Below, in pieces: positions 34,011 to 42,929 of a stretch of DNA of 64,000 nucleotides (within the stretch, counting starts at the first letter, position 1; every line of letters begins with the position of its first letter). The notes beneath the pieces were generated by a model. It had not been told where the DNA came from. It ran no database searches and saw only the letters and a program-made list of their open reading frames with translations. Source of the DNA: Amycolatopsis suaedae (lineage in GTDB: Bacteria; Actinomycetota; Actinomycetes; Mycobacteriales; Pseudonocardiaceae); NCBI RefSeq assembly GCF_004214935.1, contig NZ_SFCC01000013.1:62001-126000 (forward strand), read 5' to 3'. Position numbers and translations under genes: made by a program.

Positions 34011-34173
34011 TTCGTGCGGGAGGGTGGAGTTCGCGTGCGGGAGCGTGGGACTCGCGTGCACGACGGTGGGACTCGCGCGCCCGTACCCCGAGAGGGACGT
34101 CTCACCGTATGAACTCCACGCTCGTGCACGCGAACCCCACCCTCCGGCACGCGAACTCCACCTTCCCGCCCAC
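34011..34173. repeat. Three direct plus three inverted 21-bp repeats
   Basis: Three consecutive 21-bp units (34011-34031, 34032-34052, 34053-34073), each carrying a CGTGC...GTGG(A/G)(A/G)(C/T)T core, are followed by a 37-bp spacer. Three units in the opposite orientation then follow (34111-34131, 34132-34152, 34153-34173). The whole could fold into one long imperfect cruciform. It fills most of the 311-bp gap before 34235. No open frame here is convincing. It marks the border between the enediyne/TOMM half and the sugar half. Confidence 0.75.
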
Positions 34174-34234
34174 ATCCCGCCGGGCCCCGGCCGGGCGGCG
34201 GCGATGCCGTCACGGCGATGACTAGACTGCGGGC

Positions 34235-34477
34235 ATGAGCGCCGAGGTGGACTACCCGCAGATCAAGCCCGAGCCGATCATGGCCGTCGCCGCCGCCGTG
34301 GTCGGTGTCGTCTGCCTGATCCTGGGCTTCACGGTGAGTGACGAGATGCTGCTGGCCTCGTTCAAGGACGGCAACGACATCTTCTTCTGGGGCGGCGGCA
34401 TCCTGCTGGTCCTGTCGGTGCTGGTCGGCACGCTGGCCAAGCTGCCGCTGACCGCCGAGTCGCGCTCCGCGGAGTGA
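34235..34477 (+). CDS. Small two-helix membrane protein, 80 aa
   Basis: The peptide has two hydrophobic helices (IMAVAAAVVGVVCLILGF and IFFWGGGILLVLSVLVGTLA) joined by a short loop with an acidic and a basic residue. No domain is recognised. It sits alone after the repeat array, 60 bp before the EamA gene. It looks like a general actinobacterial small membrane protein and is not obviously tied to either cluster. Confidence 0.6.
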   Translation: MSAEVDYPQIKPEPIMAVAAAVVGVVCLILGFTVSDEMLLASFKDGNDIFFWGGGILLVLSVLVGTLAKLPLTAESRSAE

Positions 34478-34537
34478 CCAGCGCGACGTCGGAAAACCGC
34501 GTGAGGACTGTCGTGGCCACCGGCTAGCGTCGGGCCC

Positions 34538-35464
34538 ATGCAGACCGGCTCGCGCAACTGGCCGGCCATCGCGGCCGCCTCCGTCACCGTCGTCCTGTGG
34601 GCGTCGGCCTTCGTCTCCATCCGCAGCGCGGGCGAGTCCTACTCGCCGGGCGCGCTGGCGCTGGGCAGGCTGGCGGCCGGGTCGCTCGTGCTGGTCGTGA
34701 TCTGCCTGATCCGGCGGGTCGGCTTCCCGCCGAAGGCGGCGTGGCCGGGCATCCTCGGCTCCGGCCTGCTCTGGTTCGGCGCCTACATGGTGGCGCTGAA
34801 CTGGGGTGAGCGCGAGGTCGACGCCGGCACGGCGGCGATGATCGTCAACATCGGGCCGATCCTCATCGCCCTGCTCAGCAGCCGCCTGCTCGGCGAGGGA
34901 CTGCCGCCGCGGCTGCTCGCCGGGATGGCCGTGTCGTTCGCGGGCGCCGTGGTGGTCGGGTTCTCCATGTCCCAGGGCGCGGACGGGCATTCCTCGGTGC
35001 TCGGCGTCGTACTCTGCGTGATCGCCGCGGTGACCTACGCCGGCGGCGTGGTCGCGCAGAAACCGGCACTGCGCCACGCCGGGGCACTGCAGGTGACGAC
35101 GTTCGGCTGTCTCGTCGGCACGATCGCCTGCCTGCCGTTCGCCGGGACGCTGATCACCGAGGCGGCCACCGCGCCGCTGCCTGCGACGCTGAACATGGTC
35201 TACCTCGGGGTGTTCCCGACCGCGCTGGCGTTCACCACGTGGGCGTTCGCGCTGGCCCGCACCACCGCAGGCCGGATGGGCGCCACCACCTACGCCGTGC
35301 CGGTCATCGTGGTCGGCCTGTCCTGGCTGGTTCTCGACGAGATCCCCGCCGTGCTGACGCTGGCGGGCGGCGCGCTCTGCCTGGCCGGGGTCGCCGTCTC
35401 CCGCGGGCGGGCGCGCAGGCCGGAGGCGGTCAGCGCGGCTCCGGCGGCGGACCACCGGTCGTGA
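34538..35464 (+). CDS. EamA/DMT-superfamily transporter
   Basis: A 308-residue protein with ten predicted membrane helices in two EamA repeats (ASVTVVLWASAFVSIRSAGE at the start of the first; VLGVVLCVIAAVTYAGG at the start of the second). DMT carriers export metabolites such as amino acids. Its 3' end overlaps the convergent acetyltransferase gene by 35 bp. It may be a neutral neighbour, but export of a pathway product cannot be excluded. Confidence 0.88.
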   Translation: MQTGSRNWPAIAAASVTVVLWASAFVSIRSAGESYSPGALALGRLAAGSLVLVVICLIRRVGFPPKAAWPGILGSGLLWFGAYMVALNWGEREVDAGTAAMIVNIGPILIALLSSRLLGEGLPPRLLAGMAVSFAGAVVVGFSMSQGADGHSSVLGVVLCVIAAVTYAGGVVAQKPALRHAGALQVTTFGCLVGTIACLPFAGTLITEAATAPLPATLNMVYLGVFPTALAFTTWAFALARTTAGRMGATTYAVPVIVVGLSWLVLDEIPAVLTLAGGALCLAGVAVSRGRARRPEAVSAAPAADHRS

Positions 35465-35951
35465 GCGCGGCCAGCGGGCGCTGCACCCAGGCGATGTCGT
35501 GCCAGGCGTCCAGCTTCCAGCCGACGCCACGGTAGACGCCCACCTCGGTGAACCCGAGCGCCTTGTGCAGGCCGACGCTGGCGTCGTTGGGCAGGGTCAT
35601 GCCGGCCACCGCGGTGCGGTAGCCGCGGGCGGCCAGCCGCTCGAACAACGCCTCGTACAGCGCCCGCCCACCGCCGCGGCGGCGCAGGCCCTGCTCCAGG
35701 TAGACGCTGACCTCGCAGGTGAACCGGTACGCCTCCCGGGTGCGGAACGGCCCGCCGTAGGCGTAGCCGACGACCCGGTCGTCCTCGGTCAGCACCAGCC
35801 AGGCGTGGGTGCGCAGCGCGGCGGCGATGCGGCCGGCCATCTGCTCGGGCGTCGGCGGTTCGGTCTCGAAGCTGATCGCGGTACCGGTGACGTACGGTGC
35901 GTAGATCGCCGCACACGCCACCGCGTCCGCTTCCGTCGCGTCGCGGATCAC
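35430..35951 (-). CDS. GNAT N-acetyltransferase (PAT/MddA-like)
   Basis: A 173-residue GNAT protein close to phosphinothricin/methionine-sulfone acetyltransferases: IRDATEADAVACAAIYAPYV opens the fold, SVYLEQGLRRRGGGRALYEAL is the acetyl-CoA pyrophosphate loop, and HKALGFTEVGVYRGVGWK is the C-terminal signature. The GTG at 35951 is the only suitable start. It converges on the EamA gene. The likely role is detoxification of a small amine or amino acid; no pathway role is visible. Confidence 0.88.
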   Translation of the reverse strand: MIRDATEADAVACAAIYAPYVTGTAISFETEPPTPEQMAGRIAAALRTHAWLVLTEDDRVVGYAYGGPFRTREAYRFTCEVSVYLEQGLRRRGGGRALYEALFERLAARGYRTAVAGMTLPNDASVGLHKALGFTEVGVYRGVGWKLDAWHDIAWVQRPLAALTTGGPPPEPR

Positions 35952-35972
35952 GACGCGAGGATACTCAGGACA

Positions 35973-36950
35973 CTAGGCCAGCTCGAACACGACCGACGCG
36001 GCGGGGACGTCGACCGGGCGGACGTTCACGCACCGCCAGCCGCTCTCGGCGAACACACCTTCCCACTCGGCCAGCGTCGGCAGGTACACACCCATCAGGT
36101 CGTGTGCGGTCTCGAAGCCGACGGTGAACACCGGTTTGTCCCGGTCGGCGAACCCGTCGGCACGCGCCGTGTCGCCGAGCAGGAACCGCCGCACCTTCGG
36201 GAAGGCACCGCGCAGCTTGCGCAGGGTGGCGACGCAGTCCTCCCGCGGCCAGAAGTCGTGTCCCATCATGAAGCAGGTGAGCAGTTCGACCTCGCTGAAC
36301 CGCGGGTCGGGCTCGAGTGACCGCACGTCGCCGCGGACGAAGTCCAGCCGCCCGGCGAAGCCGAGGCTGCCGGCATACTCGACCGCACTGTCCAAGGTGG
36401 ACTGCGCGATGTCGACGCCGATCCCGCGGGCGTGCGGGTAGCGGGCGGCGATCTGGGCCAGCCTGCCACCACTGCCGCAGCCGAGGTCCGCGACCGTGGT
36501 GACGTCGAAGTCCAGCGCGTCCATGGCCTCCCAGAACACCGGGTCGAACGCCCGCTGGTTGATGTCCCGGCAGGCGAAGCCGATCGCCGCGGCGTCGCGC
36601 CGGTAGAACTGGCCCACCCGGTTCTCGTTGCGTACCACGGCCGGCATCTTCGAGAACAGCTCGCCGCAGCCGATGGTGAGCCAGTGGAAGAACGACTTGT
36701 CCTGGTAGACCTCGGCGAAGGCCGGTCCCGGCAGCACCATGTCGCCGTCGCGGACGACGACGTCGGCGGCGGCGAGCGCGGTGACCATCGCCCGCACCGA
36801 CTGCTCGTGCAGGTTCTGCTTCTCGCAGAACTCGGGAAGGTCGAGAAGGCGGCTGTCGTGCAACTCGTCGAGCACGCCCACCTCCCACGCGGTGGCGATG
36901 GCGAACCCGGCCACCGTCGAGTTGAAGATGCTCGCGCTCCGTGTGCCCAC
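35973..36950 (-). CDS. SAM-dependent methyltransferase with N-terminal winged helix
   Basis: A 325-residue class I methyltransferase. An N-terminal helical/winged-helix region (~1-100) precedes the SAM-binding core with VADLGCGSGGRLAQ (motif I), GIGVDIAQSTLD and DFVRGDVRSL. The layout fits O-methyltransferases of natural-product pathways. The GTG at 36950 follows GAAGGGAAGAGC. A strong hairpin separates it from the C-methyltransferase gene upstream, so it probably has its own promoter. It may methylate a sugar hydroxyl or the aglycone; the substrate is unknown. Confidence 0.82.
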   Translation of the reverse strand: MGTRSASIFNSTVAGFAIATAWEVGVLDELHDSRLLDLPEFCEKQNLHEQSVRAMVTALAAADVVVRDGDMVLPGPAFAEVYQDKSFFHWLTIGCGELFSKMPAVVRNENRVGQFYRRDAAAIGFACRDINQRAFDPVFWEAMDALDFDVTTVADLGCGSGGRLAQIAARYPHARGIGVDIAQSTLDSAVEYAGSLGFAGRLDFVRGDVRSLEPDPRFSEVELLTCFMMGHDFWPREDCVATLRKLRGAFPKVRRFLLGDTARADGFADRDKPVFTVGFETAHDLMGVYLPTLAEWEGVFAESGWRCVNVRPVDVPAASVVFELA

Positions 36951-36988
36951 GCTCTTCCCTTCACCGCGGCCGGAAACACCAGATGGGT

Positions 36989-37025
36989 CCGGCCCGCGTG
37001 ACCACCGTCCGGTCACGCGGGCCGG
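36989..37025 (-). terminator. Perfect 15-bp-stem terminator after the C-methyltransferase
   Basis: CCGGCCCGCGTGACC and GGTCACGCGGGCCGG are exact reverse complements around a 7-base loop, starting 17 bp beyond the stop codon of the minus-strand gene at 37042. There is no T-run, as is usual for GC-rich actinomycete terminators. Confidence 0.75.
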
Positions 37026-37041
37026 TTGCTCACAGTCGTCG

Positions 37042-38271
37042 TCAGACGACGTGCACCTCGGGGACGTAGAGGATCCACTTGCCACCGGCGTCGCGGAACG
37101 CCTGCTCCTTGGCCATGATCTCCTCGGCGTGGTTCCACGCGAACAGCAGCGCGTAGTCGGGGTAGGGAGCGGAGAACGCCGCCGACTCCTTCACCGGAAT
37201 GTGCGTACCGGGGCTGAGCCTGCCCTGCTTGGCCGGCGTGCTGTCGCACACGAACTCGACCAGGTCCGGGCCGATGCCGCACAGGTTGGTGACGGTGGCA
37301 CTCTTGGCCGTGGCGCCGTAGGCGACCACGCGCTTGCCCTCGTCGCGCAGGCGGGTCAGCAGCGCGACCAGGTCCTCGCGGATCTTGAGCACCTTGGCGC
37401 CGAAGGCCTCCAGGGTGGCACGGTCGTTGAGCTTGCGGGCCTTCTCCTGTGCGAGCAGGTCCAGCATCTCCTGGGTCGGCTTGCGGGAGCCCTTGGGCGC
37501 CAGCGTGTAGCGCACCTCGCCGCCGTGGACGGTGAGCCGCTCGGCGTCCACCAGTTCCAGGCCGTGCCGCGAGGCCATCTCCTGCACCGACTGCAGGGTG
37601 AAGAAGTAGAAGTGCTCGTCGTAGATCTGGTCGAACGAGGTGCGCTCGACGATGTCGCCGAGGTAGGGGTCCTCGAAGACGAACACCCCGGTCGGCTTCA
37701 GCAGCGCCGCGACGCCGTCGAGGATCGAGTCCATGTACGGGATGTGGCACAGGGTGTTGGCCGCGTAGATCACGTCGGCGTTGCCCTCGGTCTTCACGAT
37801 GTCCTGCGCGGTCTCCAGCTCGAAGAACGCCGTGCGGACCCGGATTCCCTTCGAGGCCGCGACGTCGGCCACGCTGGCCGAGGGCTCGACGCCGAGGTGC
37901 CGGACGCCCGCGTCGGCCAGCGTCTTCAGCATGACGCCGTCGTTGCAGCCCATCTCGACGACGAACGGGTCCGCACCGGTGAGCTCGGTGGTGAGCAGGC
38001 GCTTGGCCAGCGACTCGAAGTGGTTACGCATGAAGGTCGAGCCCGACGAGAAGTACGGGTAGGACTCGTTGAACATCAGGTCACGGGGTACCTCCTCCAT
38101 GAGCTGCACCATGGTGCAGGTCTCGCAGAGGCCGACCGCCAGGCGGAAGAAGAACTCCTTGTCGAAGTCGGTACCGGGCTTGAGGAACGCGTCAGACAGC
38201 GGCTGCCGGCCGAAGTCGAAGAACTCCGTAACGGTTCCACCGCACACGCGGCACTGGGACGTGTTGGGCAT
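37042..38271 (-). CDS. evaC: NDP-hexose 3-C-methyltransferase (EvaC/TylC3-like)
   Basis: The 409-residue protein has the sugar C-methyltransferase layout: an N-terminal zinc site (CRVCGG, then LCETC), a central SAM domain with VVEMGCNDGVMLK, and a C-terminal Rossmann-like part (VVAYGATAKSATVTN). EvaC and TylC3 add a methyl group at C-3 of a 4-keto-2,6-dideoxy sugar, the step that makes branched sugars such as vancosamine and mycarose. The ATG at 38271 follows AGGAG. It belongs with the dehydratase, aminotransferase, epimerase and reductase genes nearby. Confidence 0.93.
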   Translation of the reverse strand: MPNTSQCRVCGGTVTEFFDFGRQPLSDAFLKPGTDFDKEFFFRLAVGLCETCTMVQLMEEVPRDLMFNESYPYFSSGSTFMRNHFESLAKRLLTTELTGADPFVVEMGCNDGVMLKTLADAGVRHLGVEPSASVADVAASKGIRVRTAFFELETAQDIVKTEGNADVIYAANTLCHIPYMDSILDGVAALLKPTGVFVFEDPYLGDIVERTSFDQIYDEHFYFFTLQSVQEMASRHGLELVDAERLTVHGGEVRYTLAPKGSRKPTQEMLDLLAQEKARKLNDRATLEAFGAKVLKIREDLVALLTRLRDEGKRVVAYGATAKSATVTNLCGIGPDLVEFVCDSTPAKQGRLSPGTHIPVKESAAFSAPYPDYALLFAWNHAEEIMAKEQAFRDAGGKWILYVPEVHVV

Positions 38272-38463
38272 TGAGACTCCTGAAAGACCGGGCCAGCGAC
38301 TAGGAAAACAGATTCGCGTCGAAATGGACTTCCGAATGCTTTGCCGCAGCATTCAGTCCGTGCGACCACACGACTACGAGTGTGACCCATGAGCACCTCC
38401 GAATGGAAGTGCGCACGACCCCGGATCGGTGTCCCGCTGGCGGTACGGACGCCGAAACGAGGC

Positions 38464-38493
38464 GAGGCCATCGCCGGAACCGGCGATGGCCTC
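38464..38493 (-). terminator. Perfect 14-bp-stem hairpin after the sugar 3-ketoreductase
   Basis: GAGGCCATCGCCGG-AA-CCGGCGATGGCCTC is a perfect stem with a two-base turn, 18 bp past the stop of the minus-strand ketoreductase gene at 38512. The other 200 bp of this gap show no further signal but should hold the C-methyltransferase promoter. Confidence 0.75.
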
Positions 38494-38511
38494 ATGGTGG
38501 GCCTGGCAACG

Positions 38512-39507
38512 TCAGATCTTGATCCGGACCGCCTGCTGCGAGACCTGCTCCATCAGCGCGGCCTGCTCCAGGGTGCCCTCCTGTTCGGCCCGCAGTTCCT
38601 CGCCGCTCAGCACGGCGTTGACAAACGACCCGATGATGCTCGCGAACTGGTGATGGGCGGCCAGCGTGATCTCCTCGCGGTGGTCCTGGCGGTCGATGCG
38701 CACGACCGGCCGGTGGGTTTCCGGAGGCGTGAACGCCCAGTCCACCAGCAGCCGCCCGGTGCTGCCGAACACGCTGTAGGAATTCTGGTACGAATGCTCC
38801 ATCCCGAACGACAGCTGCGCCGGAATTCCCTCCGGGCTGGTCAGCAACACGCTGCCCGACATCACCACGCCGGTGTCCGCGGTCTCCCGGAACACCGCGC
38901 CGACGACCGAGAGCTCCTTGCCCAGCACGTGCAGGGCGGCGCGGATCGGATAGCCGCCGAAGTCGAGGAAGGCACCCCCGCCCACGTCGGGCTGATAACG
39001 GATGTCGCCGTCGGGCTTCGGCGGGATGGTGAAGAACCCGTTGAATCCACGCACTTCGCCGATGTCGCCCTCGGCGATCATCTTACGGACCTCCGCGTGC
39101 TGCGTGTGGTGGAGGAACATGTAGTTCTCCAGCAGCAGGAGCCCCCGTGACCGAGCGAGGTCCATCAGCCGGTGCGATTCCTTGTAGCCGTCGGTCATCG
39201 GCTTCTCGACCAGTACGTGCTTGCCGGCCTCGAGGCACTTCTCCACCCATTCCGCGTGCATCATCAGCGGCAGCGGGATGTAGACGGCATCCACGCCGGG
39301 GTGTTCGGCGACCGCCTGGTAGCTGCCCAGTGGTTCCCCGCCGTAGCGGTCGGTGAACGTCCTGGCGCGCGCCAGGTCGCGGCTGCCGACCGCGACGACG
39401 TCGATCGCGGGGTTCGCCACCATCGCCGGCAGGGTCCGCCGCCACGCGATGTCAGCACAGCCGATGACACCGAAACGTACCCGCTGGGCTGTGTTGTCAC
39501 TCATCAT
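38512..39507 (-). CDS. NDP-hexose 3-ketoreductase (Gfo/Idh/MocA family)
   Basis: A 331-residue dehydrogenase with NAD(P)-binding VRFGVIGCADIAWRR, the EKP motif (VLVEKPMTDG) and a C-terminal beta-sheet domain (GGGAFLDFGGYPIRAAL). KijD10, TylC1-type and related proteins reduce the 3-keto group made by the 2,3-dehydratase and so lead to 2,6-dideoxy sugars such as digitoxose or olivose. This is a branch away from the amino-sugar route, so both kinds of sugar can be made. An ATG three bases downstream is an alternative start. Confidence 0.88.
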   Translation of the reverse strand: MMSDNTAQRVRFGVIGCADIAWRRTLPAMVANPAIDVVAVGSRDLARARTFTDRYGGEPLGSYQAVAEHPGVDAVYIPLPLMMHAEWVEKCLEAGKHVLVEKPMTDGYKESHRLMDLARSRGLLLLENYMFLHHTQHAEVRKMIAEGDIGEVRGFNGFFTIPPKPDGDIRYQPDVGGGAFLDFGGYPIRAALHVLGKELSVVGAVFRETADTGVVMSGSVLLTSPEGIPAQLSFGMEHSYQNSYSVFGSTGRLLVDWAFTPPETHRPVVRIDRQDHREEITLAAHHQFASIIGSFVNAVLSGEELRAEQEGTLEQAALMEQVSQQAVRIKI

Positions 39508-39549
39508 GTGAAAGCTCCGGGTGGTCGGAGGTGGACAGGGGCAGGCAGG

Positions 39550-40188
39550 TCACTTCGCGGTCAGCCGCGGCGGCCTTCCGGCCTTCAGCGCCGCGTAGTG
39601 CGCCACACACTCGTCATAGGTGGGCAACAGACCATCCGCCTCGGCCTGCTTCAGGCTCACCGCCCCGCCGTCCTTGTCGGACATGATCGCCGGTCCGGTC
39701 AGCGGCCAGGGGATACCGACATCGGGGTCCATCGGGTTGATCTCGAGCATCGTCCCTGGCACGTACTCCTCGGAGCAGAGGTAGTTCATGCAGGCATTGT
39801 CGGTCAACGCGATGAACGCGTGCCCGAGACCGTCGGCCAGGTACACCGCGATGCCCGAGTCCTCGTCCTGGTGGGTGACGTCGTACATACCGTAGGTCGG
39901 CGACCCGACCCGCAGGTCCACCACCACGTCCATGACCGCGCCACGCACGCAGGTGACCAGCTTCGCCTGTCCCGGCGGCAAGGCCGTCCCGTGGATCCCG
40001 CGCACCGTGTTCTTGCAGCTGGTCGAGTAGTTCGCCTGACCGACGACGAAGGGGTAGCCGATCACTTCCGACAGCGCGTCCGCGCGGAACGCCTCGTGGA
40101 ACCGGCCACGACGGTCCGGGTACTGCTTCGGCACGATCCGGTAGGCATCGGCGATCGCCGTCTCGGTGATCGTCATCGTGCTCGACAT
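39550..40188 (-). CDS. evaD: dTDP-4-keto-6-deoxyhexose epimerase (RmlC/EvaD-like)
   Basis: A 212-residue RmlC-type cupin. It has YPDRRGRFHEAF, NTVRGIHG with the catalytic histidine, VDLRVGSPTYG, and LGHAFIALTDNACMNYLCSE, whose tyrosine is the usual acid. Such enzymes invert C-5 (or C-3 and C-5) to give L-sugars. With EvaA-, B-, C- and E-like genes nearby it most likely acts as the EvaD-type 5-epimerase. RmlC-type double epimerisation for L-rhamnose-like sugars cannot be excluded from sequence alone. Confidence 0.9.
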   Translation of the reverse strand: MSSTMTITETAIADAYRIVPKQYPDRRGRFHEAFRADALSEVIGYPFVVGQANYSTSCKNTVRGIHGTALPPGQAKLVTCVRGAVMDVVVDLRVGSPTYGMYDVTHQDEDSGIAVYLADGLGHAFIALTDNACMNYLCSEEYVPGTMLEINPMDPDVGIPWPLTGPAIMSDKDGGAVSLKQAEADGLLPTYDECVAHYAALKAGRPPRLTAK

Positions 40189-40228
40189 GGTCCACCAACT
40201 CCCAAGATTGTCCGTGATGGAGTGCGCA

Positions 40229-41389
40229 TCAGCCCACCAGCTTCCCCAGCAGGTCAACGATTTCGACCGGCGAGAGCTGCCCGGCGATCTCGTCGGAGAC
40301 CCTACCCGCCGCCGCCGTGAACGTCCGTCCCGCCGAACTCGCGGATCTGCCGCCTCCGGGGTCGTCCTCGAGCAGGGTCCGGCACCGGCTGGTCACCCGC
40401 TCGGGGGTGATCTCGTCGAGCGCCAGGCTGAGGCCGGCCCCCGCGCGCACGACGGCGTCGGCGTTGTCGAACTGGTCGTCGATGTGCGGCAGGACGAGCT
40501 GCGGGCAGCCGGCCTCCAGCGCCGTCAGGACGGTGCCCTGTCCGCCGTGGTTGACCACCAGATCGCAGGTACGCAGCAACTGCGCCATCGGCAGGCGTCC
40601 GATGTGGACGGCGTGCTCGGCCAGTTCCGGCCACTGCGCCAGTACGTCGTCGTCGGCCGCGACACACAGCTCGGCGTCCAGGAGCGCGAGCCGGGCCAGC
40701 AGCGGCGCGACGACGTCACGCAGTCCCAGCGCGGCCATCCGGGGCAACAGGGTCCCGAACGTGACGCAGATCCGCCTGCGCGGCGGCTCGCCCAGCAGCC
40801 AGTCCGGGACACGGGCGTCGCCGTTGTAGGCGACCGCCCGGATCCCCCGGTGTCCCGCCGCGTACGGCAGTCGCATCCGGCGTGGCCAGGGGTTGAGCGT
40901 CTCCATCGGTTCCGGCAGGCCGGCGAGTACGTCGTCGCCGCCGAGCTGCGCCGCCACCTCGGGGGCGTACTCCGCGAGCGGCGCGACCCCCCAGTGGAAG
41001 CTCACCCTCGGCACGTCGAGTGCCGCGGCCGCCAGCGGCCCGGCGAACTCGGCCCGCTCACTGATCACGACGTCCGGCTTCCATGCAGCGACGACGGATC
41101 GTGCGCCGGGCAGGCAGTCCGCCGCGATCCGGCCGAATGCCCTGCCGTGGGCACGGCGCCGTGCCAGCACCGTGTCCTGCGACGCCGCCGGCTGGTCGGC
41201 GACCAGGTCGACGAAACCGGGCGGGTCACCCCACGACACCACCGGGAGCCCGGACCGCAGCACCACCGGCGCGAACCGTTCCGTCGTGGCCACCAGCACG
41301 TCGTGCCCGGCGACCCGCGCCGCCCACGCCAGCGGGACCATCGGGAAGAACTGGCCCCCGAGTGGCGCGGTCGTGAACAGCAGTCGCAC
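40229..41389 (-). CDS. Glycosyltransferase 1 (GT1 family, minus strand)
   Basis: A 386-residue GT-B enzyme, about 35 residues shorter than the plus-strand array members and clearly more distant from them. It has FFPMVPLAWAARVAGHDV near the start and VVNHGGQGTVLTAL as the nucleotide-sugar motif, followed by PHIDDQF. The residue aligned with the N-terminal catalytic histidine of related enzymes is Gln13. The GTG at 41389 follows AAGGAAGGG. It is encoded among the deoxysugar genes and may add the first sugar to the aglycone (inference from its divergence). Confidence 0.9.
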   Translation of the reverse strand: MRLLFTTAPLGGQFFPMVPLAWAARVAGHDVLVATTERFAPVVLRSGLPVVSWGDPPGFVDLVADQPAASQDTVLARRRAHGRAFGRIAADCLPGARSVVAAWKPDVVISERAEFAGPLAAAALDVPRVSFHWGVAPLAEYAPEVAAQLGGDDVLAGLPEPMETLNPWPRRMRLPYAAGHRGIRAVAYNGDARVPDWLLGEPPRRRICVTFGTLLPRMAALGLRDVVAPLLARLALLDAELCVAADDDVLAQWPELAEHAVHIGRLPMAQLLRTCDLVVNHGGQGTVLTALEAGCPQLVLPHIDDQFDNADAVVRAGAGLSLALDEITPERVTSRCRTLLEDDPGGGRSASSAGRTFTAAAGRVSDEIAGQLSPVEIVDLLGKLVG

Positions 41390-41437
41390 GCCTGATCCCT
41401 TCCTTGCCGTCGTTTCGATGTGCCGGGACCGCCTCCG

Positions 41438-42844
41438 TCAGGACAGGCTGTGGATGCAGGCCAGCAGGCTGCGTGCCTCGATGTTGAGGTAGTGACCGTG
41501 CCGCAGCAGGTCGATCAGCTGCCGCACGGTCATCCAGCAGAAGTTCGGCGGCACGTCGACCGGGAAGTCCTGGCCCACCTCGATCAGCTGGTAGCGGGTC
41601 AGCGCGTTGTAGAACCGGCCACCCTCCTCCGACAGCATCCGGTCGTAGTGCGTGGTCCCGCCACCGGAGACGAGCAAGTCCCGCAGGAACGGCTCCTTGA
41701 TGTCGGACACGGTCTGCCCGGGGTGCAGCTGGATGGTCGGCGACATCTCCACCATATCCATCAGCCCGTACTCCGGCCGGGCCTGCACCAGCAGGTGCAG
41801 CACGCCGTCGATGGGCCGGGCGACGAACGCCGCGTGCCCCTCCCCGCGCGGGTAGAGCAGCGGTTGCTGCCAGCTCTTGACCTCCCGCGTGCCTGCCTCG
41901 ACCTCGACGCCGATGATGCGGAAGCTGCGCTCCTCGTGGTCGGCGATCTCGTGCTCACCACGCGTCCACCCGCTGACCTTGGCCAGCGGAACCAGCCGGG
42001 CCGACCAGTCGCAGCGGGTCTTGGCCTCGGTGAACCAGCTCAGGATCTCCCCCGCCGTGTGCCGGGCGGGCGCGGACCGGTCGGGCTGGTACTGGTAGGA
42101 GCGGATGAGGGCGTCGCGGAAGTCGTCGCCGGTGGGGGCGTCGGCCTCCCCCGGCAGTGAGAACGGCATGCAGGACAGCACGGTGCGCGCGTCCATGTTC
42201 ACCAGGTTGTCGACCTGAGTGAGCTCGCCGATCTGCGCGAGGCTGAGCCAGCAGTAGTCCTCGTGCACCTCGACGTCGCCGGTCACCAGCACGACCATGT
42301 TGCGGTTGCGCTTGCGCCAGAACCAGGCGCCCTGCTCGGACTGCAGCACGTCGACGAGCACCTGCCCGCGGCCGGGGCCGACGAAGTACTCGAGGTAGCG
42401 CGTGGTGCTGCCCTTGTGCACCTGGGTGTAGTTGCTCCTGGTCGCCTGCACGGTCGGCGAGAGCTGCAGCGTGTTGACGTTGCCCGGCTCCATCTTGGCC
42501 TGCATCAGGCAGTGCAGCACGCCGTCGAACTCCTTGACGACGATGCCGAGGATGCCGATCTCGGGCTGGTTGATGATCGGCTGCGAACCGGTTTCCACGC
42601 CACCGCTGCGGATCTGCAGTCCCTCGATGGTGAAGAACCGCCCGCTGGCGTGCGCGAGGTTGCCGGTGTCGGATTCGAAGTGCCAGTCCTTCAGCGCAGT
42701 CAACGGCTTGCGCTCGACCGAGAAGTGGCCCGCTGCCATCCGCTGCGCCCACCAGGCGTGGAAGTCGCTGATGGACATCAGCGTGCTGTCCGGTGCCCAG
42801 GGCCGGTTGTCCAGTTCCCCGGGCAGAACCGCGAGTCGTTTCAT
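41438..42844 (-). CDS. evaA: NDP-hexose 2,3-dehydratase (EvaA/TylX3-like)
   Basis: The 468-residue protein has the two internally similar halves typical of this family. LHCLMQAKMEPGNVNTLQLS in the first half matches LHLLVQARPEYGLMDMVEMS in the second, each followed by SPT(V/I)Q. The enzyme removes the 2-OH of dTDP-4-keto-6-deoxyglucose, the committing step to 2-deoxy sugars. It is the shared entry to both the amino-sugar and the neutral dideoxysugar branch encoded here. The start ATG is 85 bp from the aminotransferase stop. Confidence 0.95.
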   Translation of the reverse strand: MKRLAVLPGELDNRPWAPDSTLMSISDFHAWWAQRMAAGHFSVERKPLTALKDWHFESDTGNLAHASGRFFTIEGLQIRSGGVETGSQPIINQPEIGILGIVVKEFDGVLHCLMQAKMEPGNVNTLQLSPTVQATRSNYTQVHKGSTTRYLEYFVGPGRGQVLVDVLQSEQGAWFWRKRNRNMVVLVTGDVEVHEDYCWLSLAQIGELTQVDNLVNMDARTVLSCMPFSLPGEADAPTGDDFRDALIRSYQYQPDRSAPARHTAGEILSWFTEAKTRCDWSARLVPLAKVSGWTRGEHEIADHEERSFRIIGVEVEAGTREVKSWQQPLLYPRGEGHAAFVARPIDGVLHLLVQARPEYGLMDMVEMSPTIQLHPGQTVSDIKEPFLRDLLVSGGGTTHYDRMLSEEGGRFYNALTRYQLIEVGQDFPVDVPPNFCWMTVRQLIDLLRHGHYLNIEARSLLACIHSLS

Positions 42845-42929
42845 GCTCGTGAGCCCTCCTGTCGTCCGAAGTGGATTACCGCCGGCCGCGGAGCTGTACT
42901 CGCGGTCCCGACCCGAGAAACGAAGACCG

